From contig JBOHPP010000055.1 of assembly GCA_050731755.1 (NCBI GenBank), positions 1 through 15,604 on the forward strand: DNA of 15,604 bases, in the 5' to 3' direction. Positions 7,104-13,510 of the stretch are shown here, in pieces (position 1 is the stretch's first letter; each line of letters opens with the position of its first letter). The DNA comes from JBOHPP01 sp050731755. GTDB lineage: Bacteria > Methylomirabilota > Methylomirabilia > Rokubacteriales > CSP1-6. The position numbers and the translations under genes were made by a program. The notes beneath the pieces were generated by a model. It was not told where the DNA came from and ran no database searches. It was given only the letters and a program-made list of their open reading frames with translations.

Positions 7104-8555
7104 GTGCTGCCCCCCCTGCTCGGCCGATTCCGGCTCGCCTGGACGCCGATTCTGACGACCTACTTCTGCTACGGCGCCAGCACCGTCACCGCTTTGGCCG
7201 AGCTGTTCTTCCAGAAGGACGTCCTTCACCTCGACCCGGCCGAGGCGGCCGGGATCGCCTTCTGGGTCAACCTTCCCTGGGCGATGAAGATGGTTGCAGG
7301 GGTCGCTTCCGATGCCTACCCCATCCTCGGCAGCCGCCGCACGGCCTACCTTCTGCTGGGCGCCAGCTGCTCGCTGATCGGCTACGGGCTCCTGGCCACG
7401 GTGGTCAGCACCACGGGGGCCTTCCTGGGAGCGGCGCTCCTCGTCACCGTGGGCTTCATGGTCCAGGACGTGGTGGCCGATGCGTTGAGCGTGGAGGTGG
7501 CCGAGACGGACGAGGAAATCGGCCAGATCCAGACCCTGGGGCGGATGGCCCTCCTGCTGGGGGGGATCAGCGTCGGTTACCTCTCGGGCTGGCTGACCGG
7601 GACCATCGGCGCCCGCGCGACCTTCGCGGTGGCCACGGTGCTGCCCCTGATCGTCGCCGGAAGCCTTATCCTGGGACGACGGGGAGGGTCACGGCCGGTC
7701 GTCTCCTCGTCCGCGGGCGGATGGCTGGGGGGCGGCAAGACACGGCTCGTGCTCCTGGTCGGGCTCGGCTATGCCGCCGTGGGCGTCCTGCTCCAGACGT
7801 TCGGGGTGCCCTTCGCCATGGAGATCGTGCTGATCGTCTCGCTGGTGATGATCGGCGTGCTCCTCCACCGGGTGGGCATCTCGCGCAGCGTCGTCATCGC
7901 GTCGATCGTCATCTTCCTGTTCCGGGCCACGCCGGCGGTCGGCCAGGGCTACAGCTACTGGGCCATCGACCGGCTGGGGTTCGACGAGAAGTTCCTGGGG
8001 GTGCTGGCCCAGGTGGGGGCGGTGTTGAGCTTCCTGGGTCTGATCGTCTTCCGCAAGACCATCGTCAAGCGGCCGGTGAGCTTCACCATGCTGTGGGTCG
8101 TGGTGGCGGGCACGGTCCTGTCCCTGCCGACCATCGGCCTGTTCTACGGCCTGCACGAGTGGCTCGGCATCAGCGCCCGCGCGCTGGCCTTCATCGACAC
8201 GACGATCACCGCGCCGCTGGCCCAGCTCATGATGGTCCCGATGCTGGTCCTGATCGCCAGGATGGCGCCGCCGGGCGCGGAGGCCACGATGTTCGCCATC
8301 ATGGCCTCTCTGATGAACCTGGCCCTGTCGGCCAGCCAGCTGTTCACGCAGTACCTGAACGACGTCTTTCACGTGACCCAGCAGGACTATTCGAATCTGG
8401 GATGGCTGATGATCACGGTGGGGCTGATCGGCCTCCTGCCCCTGCTGGCACTGCCGCTCTTGTGGCACGAAGAGCGCGCGCCCGCCGCACCCGCCGCACC
8501 CGCGCGAGCCGAACCGCGCGTGGAGGTCGCGCCCGGCTCGCAGCCCTCGCGCTGA
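7104..8555 (+). CDS. BT1-like major facilitator transporter
   Basis: A 483-residue membrane protein with about twelve hydrophobic segments. After the second segment it shows SDAYPILGSRRTAYLLLG (69-86), close to the DxxPIxGxRRxxY loop of folate-biopterin (BT1) transporters and related MFS proteins. The first segment region TPILTTYFCYGASTVTALAELFFQKDVL also fits that group. A hydrophilic Ala/Pro-rich tail of about 25 residues ends the protein. It should be a secondary carrier in the inner membrane; the substrate is not predictable, and folate is only a family association. The start is a GTG at 7104, the only start that leaves the first hydrophobic segment intact, with a weak TAGGA upstream. The stop is six bases from convergent yfbR. 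Confidence 0.82.
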   Translation: MLPPLLGRFRLAWTPILTTYFCYGASTVTALAELFFQKDVLHLDPAEAAGIAFWVNLPWAMKMVAGVASDAYPILGSRRTAYLLLGASCSLIGYGLLATVVSTTGAFLGAALLVTVGFMVQDVVADALSVEVAETDEEIGQIQTLGRMALLLGGISVGYLSGWLTGTIGARATFAVATVLPLIVAGSLILGRRGGSRPVVSSSAGGWLGGGKTRLVLLVGLGYAAVGVLLQTFGVPFAMEIVLIVSLVMIGVLLHRVGISRSVVIASIVIFLFRATPAVGQGYSYWAIDRLGFDEKFLGVLAQVGAVLSFLGLIVFRKTIVKRPVSFTMLWVVVAGTVLSLPTIGLFYGLHEWLGISARALAFIDTTITAPLAQLMMVPMLVLIARMAPPGAEATMFAIMASLMNLALSASQLFTQYLNDVFHVTQQDYSNLGWLMITVGLIGLLPLLALPLLWHEERAPAAPAAPARAEPRVEVAPGSQPSR

Positions 8556-8561
8556 CGCCCG

Positions 8562-9140
8562 TCACGTGAGCTCGTCCAGCGTCAGCCTGAAGCTCGGCAC
8601 GAAGGTTTCCAGGAAGTAGCTGACCTCCGGCAGTGGGAGGGCTTCCACGGTCGCGCGCAGCGCCTTCTCGGCCTGAGCGAACTCCGGGTTGCCGGCACTG
8701 ATCTCCTCCAGGCACTTGAGGTACGCGCACAACTTGTCGGCCGCCCGCACCAGTTCGGCGTGGACGCGGTCGGCGTCGTGAGGCCGAAAGAACGGCTCGT
8801 AATCGGGGCGCAGGGGCGCGGGCAGCAGACTCAGGAGCTTGTCCCGCGCGGCCTGCTCGATGCCCCGATACGCCGTCTTAATCGTCGGGTTGAAGTTCTT
8901 CACCGGCGTGGGCAGGTCGCCGGTCAACACCTCAGCGGCGTCGTGGTAGAGCGCCAGCGCGGCGACGCGCTCCGGGATGACTTCACCGCCGAACACCCGG
9001 TTGCGGATAAGGGCCAGGGCGTGGGCGAGATGCGCCACCCGCAGGCTGTGCTCCTGAATGTTCTCGGGGTACGCGCTATGCATGAGCCCCCAGCGCCGGA
9101 TGAACTTCATCCGGGAGAGGTACGCGAAGAAGTGACTCAT
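8562..9140 (-). CDS. yfbR: 5'-deoxynucleotidase YfbR-like HD-domain protein
   Basis: A 192-residue protein alignable from end to end with E. coli YfbR (about 199 residues): it opens SHFFAYLSRMKFIRRWGLM, has ENIQEHSLRVA, then YHDAAEVLTGDLPTPVK, AADKLCAYLKCLEE, and ends FVPSFRLTLDE. The metal ligands of the HD domain are present as His31, His66, Asp67 and Asp135; Arg16/Trp17, Glu70 and Asp75 match the residues that read the deoxyribose and phosphate in the E. coli enzyme. It should hydrolyse dNMPs to deoxynucleosides in the cytoplasm, trimming nucleotide pools. The ATG at 9140 has GAGGAG nine bases upstream. It is flanked by a convergent transporter and a divergent methyltransferase, so it is probably a single-gene unit. 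Confidence 0.94.
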   Translation of the reverse strand: MSHFFAYLSRMKFIRRWGLMHSAYPENIQEHSLRVAHLAHALALIRNRVFGGEVIPERVAALALYHDAAEVLTGDLPTPVKNFNPTIKTAYRGIEQAARDKLLSLLPAPLRPDYEPFFRPHDADRVHAELVRAADKLCAYLKCLEEISAGNPEFAQAEKALRATVEALPLPEVSYFLETFVPSFRLTLDELT

Positions 9141-9199
9141 CGTCGCTCGCTCCTCGGAGGGAGTCTAGCATCGGGGCCCAGCCGACTGCGGGTGAGACA

Positions 9200-9958
9200 A
9201 TGCGCGTCGGGACTTCGATCATGTGCCGGACGCAAGACCGAGTGCGGCCTGAGCCCCGTGGTATCCTCGCCGCCCTCCTCCTGGCCGCGCTCCTGGCCTC
9301 GGCATGCCAGCGAACGGCACCAGGACCGCGCGACAGCCTCCGCTTTCCGGCGCCGGACCGTCCGGTCGCGACGATCGTCTCGCCGTCCTACGCCGACGAG
9401 GCCAGCCGCGACGCGCGCGGCGAGGCCCAGCGGGTGATGGACCAGTTGAATATCGCGCCGGGAGTTCGGGTGGCCGACATCGGCGCCGGCGAGGGTTACT
9501 ACGCGGTCCGACTTGCCGCCCGCCTCGGCTCCTCGTCGACGATCTACGCCACCGACGTCGAGGCCAAGTTCCTGAAGCGGCTGGAGGCGCGGCTCAAGCG
9601 GGAAGCGATTCGCGGCGTCACGCTCGTCCTCGGCGCCTCCAGCGATCCGAGGCTACCCACGGCCTCGATCGACGTCGCCATCCTCGCGCACATGTACCAC
9701 GAGATCGCGAGTCCTTACGAGTTCATGTACCGCCTGCGCGCGGCGCTGGCCCCCAGCGCGCGGGTCGGGATCGTCGAGGTCGACAAGCCGACGCAGGATC
9801 ATGGGACACCCCCGGCCCTGCTGCAGTGCGAGCTGGCCGCGGTGGGCTATCGCCTCGTCGCGCTGACCTCGCTGGCGCCGGCCGACGGGTATCTGGCGAT
9901 CTTCGTTCCGCCCGATGCCCTGCCCGAGCCCGACGCCATCCGGCCGTGCCGGCCGTGA
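9200..9958 (+). CDS. lipoprotein-like class I SAM-dependent methyltransferase
   Basis: A 252-residue protein. Residues 20-36 form a hydrophobic stretch ending in a lipobox, LLASAC, with Cys36 as the predicted lipidated residue; the arginine-rich segment before it is a suitable n-region. The rest is a Rossmann methyltransferase: motif I VADIGAGEGYYAV (91-103), an acidic end of strand 2 in YATDVEAKF (Asp119), and the motif IV region AHMYHEIASPYEF. The later HGTPPALLQCELAAVGYRL matches a group of predicted methyltransferases found mainly in proteobacteria. Substrate and cellular site are unclear, since SAM is cytoplasmic. The start may be the ATG at 9200 or at 9221; both leave the signal intact. 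The selenoprotein gene starts 40 bases downstream. Confidence 0.82.
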   Translation: MRVGTSIMCRTQDRVRPEPRGILAALLLAALLASACQRTAPGPRDSLRFPAPDRPVATIVSPSYADEASRDARGEAQRVMDQLNIAPGVRVADIGAGEGYYAVRLAARLGSSSTIYATDVEAKFLKRLEARLKREAIRGVTLVLGASSDPRLPTASIDVAILAHMYHEIASPYEFMYRLRAALAPSARVGIVEVDKPTQDHGTPPALLQCELAAVGYRLVALTSLAPADGYLAIFVPPDALPEPDAIRPCRP

Positions 9959-9964
9959 GCGCGC

Positions 9965-9970
9965 TATGAT
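9965..9970 (+). promoter_or_regulatory. possible -10 element before the OsmC-like gene
   Basis: TATGAT lies 28 bases before the OsmC-like start codon, one mismatch from the sigma-70 -10 consensus and rare in such GC-rich sequence. It would give a leader of about twenty bases that includes the AAGGAG ribosome site. No -35 box is recognisable at the right distance, so this is weak. Confidence 0.22.
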
Positions 9971-9998
9971 TGCCTCCTCGTCGGAAAGGAGCTCCACC

Positions 9999-10466
9999 AT
10001 GGGCGAGCTGATCCACGTCTCTCGCGTCAGGATCGTCAAGGACAAAGGCCCCGTCCGCCGTGCCTACATCGAAGGGTTCCCCGATCCCGTGCGGTATGGC
10101 GTCCATGGCGGGATCAAGAAGTTCTACGGGGTCGAGCCCGAGGAGGAGCTGCCGACGACGCTCGACCATGTCGTCGCCGCCGTGGCCGGCTGAATGACCG
10201 GCACGCTAGCCGGGGCGCTAGCGGCACGGAAGATCCCCAGCCAGCCCGACCGCCTCGCCTCCGAGGTCGAAGGATTCATCGAGAACGTCGACGGTAAGCC
10301 CCTCATCACCCGAATCAAGGTCCGCTACCGGCTCCGCGTGCCCAAAGGAAAGCGCGACGAGGCGCTCCGGGCGATCGAGGTCCACGAGAAGGGGTGTCCT
10401 GCCTCCCAATCGGTCCAGCGCGGCATCAGGATCGAATGGGACGGTGAGGTCGAGGAGGAGGTTTAG
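9999..10466 (+). CDS. OsmC/Ohr-family selenoprotein (in-frame UGA read as selenocysteine)
   Basis: One reading frame runs from ATG 9999 (AAGGAG seven bases upstream) to TAG 10464-10466, broken only by a TGA at 10191-10193. Read through, it gives 155 residues, a normal OsmC length. The first 64 residues include YGVHGGIKKFYGVEPEEELP and TLDHVVAAVAG; the last 90 include KIPSQPDRLASEVEGFIE, KVRYRLRVP and HEKGCPASQSV. Each part is half an OsmC fold and neither would fold alone. The TGA falls where OsmC/Ohr proteins have the peroxidatic Cys; the resolving Cys is present as Cys133. A stem-loop starts 10 bases after the TGA. The ATG right after the TGA has no ribosome site, which argues against a second gene. 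The expected role is thiol-dependent reduction of organic hydroperoxides. A nonsense mutation is the alternative. Confidence 0.82.
10204..10223 (+). promoter_or_regulatory. candidate bacterial SECIS stem-loop
   Basis: Seven bases at 10204-10210 (CGCTAGC) pair with 10217-10223 (GCTAGCG) and leave a six-base loop CGGGGC that begins 17 bases after the in-frame TGA. Bacterial SECIS elements lie inside the coding region just after the UGA, with the loop roughly 16-37 bases away and a G in its first two positions; both hold here. The stem is built from two CTA leucine codons, unusual in a gene otherwise rich in CTC/CTG, which suggests selection on RNA pairing. A competing hairpin, CCGGC 10198-10202 with GCCGG 10209-10213, can also form. 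Confidence 0.6.
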
Positions 10467-11032
10467 GGCGCCGGGATCCGGCCCCGGACCTCGAACGCCC
10501 CGTTGCTCCGCGGTGTGACGACGACCATCTCACCCTGGGCCGGGTGGACACCCAGCGCGGCCTGGATGTTCACGCCGTGGGTCACCAGAATGAGGTTGCC
10601 GTCGGCCGGACGCTCGCCGGCGAGCGCCCGAATGGCGGCGGCACGCTCGGGCTCGCGGCTGCGATCGTGGAACAGGTTGTCGAGCGGAGGATGGGTCTCG
10701 ACGCGTCCGAAGGCGAGCCGCGCCGTTTCCAGGCACCGGCAGAAGCGGCTCGACAGGACGCGCCCGACCGGGACGGCCCGCGCCCGGAAGGCGGCGCCGA
10801 TCCGCCGCGCGTCCTCCTGGCCCTGCGTGCTGAGATTCCGCTGGCTCGCGCAGTCGTCCAGCCGGAACCCGGGAGGATCACCGACGCCCGGCGTCGTACC
10901 AGTGTGACGCAGGACCACGACCTGCCCGCCGCGCTTCAGCAGGTCCCACAACGCCTCGCTGGCCGCGGCCGGCGCCGGCAGCGCCAGGAGCATCACGGCC
11001 AGGAGTGGCGCGCGGACGAGACCGCCGATCAC
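10463..11032 (-). CDS. secreted histidine phosphatase family protein
   Basis: A 189-residue protein with a clear signal peptide (hydrophobic LLAVMLLALPAPAAAS, cleavage near residue 25) and a histidine phosphatase domain. The phosphate pocket is Arg42-His43 in VLRHTGT (RHT where most relatives have RHG), Arg96 in SSRFCRCLETA, and His152 in LVTHGVN. CASQRNLSTQGQEDARRIG is the usual helix after the pocket. Its substrate in the periplasm is unknown; such small exported members often accompany oxidation gene clusters without a proven role. The start is a GTG at 11032 that overlaps the corrected stop of the Vgb-like gene as GTGA, a sign of coupled translation. The 3' end overlaps the convergent OsmC-like gene by four bases. 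Confidence 0.86.
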   Translation of the reverse strand: MIGGLVRAPLLAVMLLALPAPAAASEALWDLLKRGGQVVVLRHTGTTPGVGDPPGFRLDDCASQRNLSTQGQEDARRIGAAFRARAVPVGRVLSSRFCRCLETARLAFGRVETHPPLDNLFHDRSREPERAAAIRALAGERPADGNLILVTHGVNIQAALGVHPAQGEMVVVTPRSNGAFEVRGRIPAP

Positions 11033-12010
11033 TCGACGACGCCCAGCCGGCCGTTGTGGCTGCCATGTACCAGAGCCGGCCGTCGGCGTCCACGATCATC
11101 TTGCGGATGCCCACGTTCTTCGACGGGAGCGTGACCACACGTACGTCGCCAGTCTGGGGGTCGAGGCGCACGACGGTGTCCGTCTGGATCTCGTTGGCCC
11201 AGACGATGCCCGCGGCATCGACGCTCACCGCGTAGGGACCGCCCGTCGGCCCGCCGGGCAGCGCGTACTCCTTCACGACCCGCTGGGCGGCCGGATCCAC
11301 CCGCACGAGCTTGCCGTTGCCGTACAGCGTCACCCAGAGCGAGCCGTCCGGCGCTGCGGCCATACGCCGCGGGCGCGAGCCCGGCTCCATCGTCATCTCG
11401 GTGATCCCGCCCGTCGCGGGGTCGAGGCGGCCCAGCCGATCGCCGCCGAACTGGCAGAACCAGACGTTCCCCGCGCGGTCGAGCGCGATGCCATAGGGGT
11501 TGCCGCGCGTCTTGTATTCGGTGATCGCGCCGGTCTTCGTGTCCAAGCGGCCGATCCGCTGACCCCCCTGCACCGTGAACCAGATCGTCCCCTTGCCGTC
11601 CGTCACCAGCGGGGATCGCCGCCCGAGGGCGCCTTGTGCTCGGTGACCTTGCCCGTCGCCGGATCGAGGTGGCCGATGGTCCCGTTGCCGTTGCCCGTGT
11701 ACCAGACCTGCCCCTCGCGATCGACGAGCAGGCCGTGCGGGCGCGCGCCTGCGGGGAGGTCCCATTCCTTGAAGGATTTCGCCCGCGTGTCGAAGCGGGC
11801 GATCTTGTTGCCGTTCATCACGGCGACGTAGATGTTGCCGTCGGGCCCCGGCGCGGGGTCGCGCGCGAACTTCGGCGTGGGCACCGGCCACTCCGAGACC
11901 CTGCCCTCGATCGACGGGCGGGCGCCGGGCGCGATGCCATAGTTGGAGCCCCCGGCCCACGCGGTGGAGCCCGTGAGCAGCATCATGGCGACGACGAGCG
12001 CGGCGTTCAT
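11029..12010 (-). pseudogene. Vgb-like beta-propeller protein, interrupted by two frameshifts
   Basis: From ATG 12010 (GGAGG nine bases upstream) there is a signal peptide (VVAMMLLTGSTAWA) and repeated propeller blades of the form DGNIYVAVMNGNKIARFD, GQVWYTGNGNGTIGHLD, GTIWFTVQGGQRIGRLD, NVWFCQFGGDRLGRLD. The frame hits TGA at 11603, but similarity continues in the next frame (LVTDGKGTIWF), then shifts again near 11060 so that the end reads SHNGRLGVVE and stops at 11029. Both shifts fit loss of one base in a short homopolymer, and adding two bases gives an exact 328-codon gene whose stop overlaps the phosphatase start. Family name is virginiamycin B lyase/streptogramin lyase; I do not see the lyase's catalytic histidines clearly, so another role is likely. 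Sequencing error or real decay are both possible. Confidence 0.8.
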
Positions 12011-12129
12011 CTCCCCTGTCCTCCCGACGCCGCGCCGCGGGTGGGCGCGACGCTGGCCATGAAGTGCACGAGGTTCTCCCGCGGAGCCGCTTGAGGGGTA
12101 GTCGAAGGCCTGCGGTCGGGCGCGATCAC
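12007..12129 (-). CDS. possible 40-residue ORF between the cytochrome fusion and the Vgb-like gene
   Basis: A GTG at 12129 opens a 40-residue frame that ends in a TGA overlapping the ATG of the Vgb-like gene (ATGA). Its second half (RENLVHFMASVAPTRGAAS) uses GC-ending codons almost throughout, as real genes here do, and the overlap suits an operon. I recognise no family, no signal peptide and no good ribosome site. It may be a small gene, the tail of a decayed gene, or chance. Confidence 0.2.
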   Translation of the reverse strand: MIAPDRRPSTTPQAAPRENLVHFMASVAPTRGAASGGQGR

Positions 12130-12136
12130 GGCGCTC

Positions 12137-13510
12137 CTACCGCCTGGCGCCCAGCTCGCGCAGGTAGGCGCGGATCCTCAGCACCGTGTCCGCCGACAGC
12201 ATGCTCCTGAATGGCGCCATCGGCGTGCCCGAGCGGCCGTTCAGCACGGTGCCAACGAAGGCGTCGTCGTCCCCACGGAAGGCCAGGAGGCCGGGCGCGA
12301 TGGCGGTGCCGGCGGCGCCGGCGCCGTGGCACGAGGCGCATATCGCTTGGAAGACCTGGCCCGCACCCTGCGCGGTGCCGGCGGCGGTCACCACCTCGGG
12401 AGGAGGCACGAGAGCGCGGACATACTTGAGCACCTGGCGGATCTGGCTCTCGCTGAGCAGACCCGACCAGGGCGGCATCCCGGCGCCGGGCCGGCCCTCC
12501 AGCACCGCTTTGATGAAGCGAACGTCGGCGCCCTGCGGGTACGCCTGGAGCGTCGGAACCACGCCCCGCCCGAGACCATCGGGGCCGTGACAGCTCGAGC
12601 ACGCCGACTCGTAGATGTGGCGCCCGTCGACGATGTCGGGATCCCATGTGCCGGCCGGACCCGGGCCGTCCGCGAACGCGACCGGGATCCCCGGCGCCGG
12701 CCGGGAAGCGGGCCGCCGCGCCGCCGCGCGGACGGGCACGCCGTAGCGCCCGAGGATCGCGCGGATCACGCCCTCCTGCCGGAGCCGGAGTACCGCCCCG
12801 TCGACCGCGACCCTGAGATCGGGATCGTCGCGGCGCATGCCGATCGAGACCGCCACCTCGAGGTCGGGATGCGAGACCGGCGACAGCTCCCAGCCTGAAG
12901 ATCCGCGCGCCGCCAGCCAGCCGGCGACCGGCGCCCACAGGAGCGCCGCCGACTCGCCGGTCGCTACGGCCTGGAACGCCGCCTGCTGGGTCCGATAGGC
13001 GCGCCGCCGATAGCCCTTGGCCAGGAGGAAGAGGTCGCCGTGGGAAAGCTTCTCCACGGCCGTCGTGAGCCCGGCCAGATCGTCGAGGCCGCGGATGACC
13101 GTCCCCTTCCGCGTCACCAGGACGTGGCTCATCGTGTAGTAAGCCTCGGAGAAGACGAGGCGCGGGTACTCCTCGGCGAAGCCCGGAGCCAGCGGGAGGC
13201 CCGGGAAGAGGTCACAGTCGCCCTCAGTGAGCCGCCGGAGCGCCACGCGAGCCCGTTCGGTCCCGATCCACTCGACCTCGAGCCGGACGCCGAGGCCGGT
13301 GGCGACGGCGCGCAGGACCTCGATGTCGTAGCCCGGCGGGTCGCCGCGCTGGGAAAAGGGCATGTTCTCAGGATCCGCGCACGCGGTCAGGGACCCGGTG
13401 CGGCGGATCTCGGCGAGGGTTTTGCCCTGGCGGGCCTCCGCGGAGGTCCCCGGGAGGCCCGCCAGGCAGGCCAGGGCGATCAGTCGCCGGAGGCTAATCG
13501 GGCAGGCCAA
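12137..13510 (-). CDS. XoxJ-like periplasmic binding protein fused to two cytochrome c domains
   Basis: A 457-residue exported protein. Residues 1-26 are a signal peptide. Residues ~28-262 are a family 3 solute-binding domain of the type encoded beside PQQ dehydrogenases (MxaJ/XoxJ): TACADPENMPFSQ, GYDIEVLRAVATGLG, EGDCDLFPGLP. After a Pro/Ala-rich linker come two class I cytochrome c domains, haem motifs CSSCH (304-308) and CASCH (391-395), with likely axial methionines Met345 (GAGMPPW) and Met431 (TPMAPF). The cytochrome part would accept electrons from the dehydrogenase while the XoxJ part helps its maturation or docking. The start is a TTG at 13510, because no ATG precedes the signal peptide; it overlaps the dehydrogenase end by 17 nt, so translation is probably coupled. 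An Ala/Arg/Pro linker near 263-280 joins the parts. Confidence 0.9.
   Translation of the reverse strand: MACPISLRRLIALACLAGLPGTSAEARQGKTLAEIRRTGSLTACADPENMPFSQRGDPPGYDIEVLRAVATGLGVRLEVEWIGTERARVALRRLTEGDCDLFPGLPLAPGFAEEYPRLVFSEAYYTMSHVLVTRKGTVIRGLDDLAGLTTAVEKLSHGDLFLLAKGYRRRAYRTQQAAFQAVATGESAALLWAPVAGWLAARGSSGWELSPVSHPDLEVAVSIGMRRDDPDLRVAVDGAVLRLRQEGVIRAILGRYGVPVRAAARRPASRPAPGIPVAFADGPGPAGTWDPDIVDGRHIYESACSSCHGPDGLGRGVVPTLQAYPQGADVRFIKAVLEGRPGAGMPPWSGLLSESQIRQVLKYVRALVPPPEVVTAAGTAQGAGQVFQAICASCHGAGAAGTAIAPGLLAFRGDDDAFVGTVLNGRSGTPMAPFRSMLSADTVLRIRAYLRELGARR

Noticed and set aside
7097..8569. Plus-strand 490-codon frame overlapping the transporter gene in another frame.
   Set aside because: It is composed mainly of Gly, Arg, Pro and Ala without hydrophobic segments, while the other frame gives a clean twelve-segment transporter.
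10194..10466. A separate 90-residue gene starting at the ATG immediately after the TGA.
   Set aside because: There is no ribosome binding site before it, the frame is the same as upstream, and it is only the C-terminal half of an OsmC fold; read-through as selenocysteine explains it better.
11603..11605. A second selenocysteine TGA, in the Vgb-like gene.
   Set aside because: Sequence similarity does not continue in the same frame after this TGA; it continues in another frame, so it is a frameshift and not read-through.
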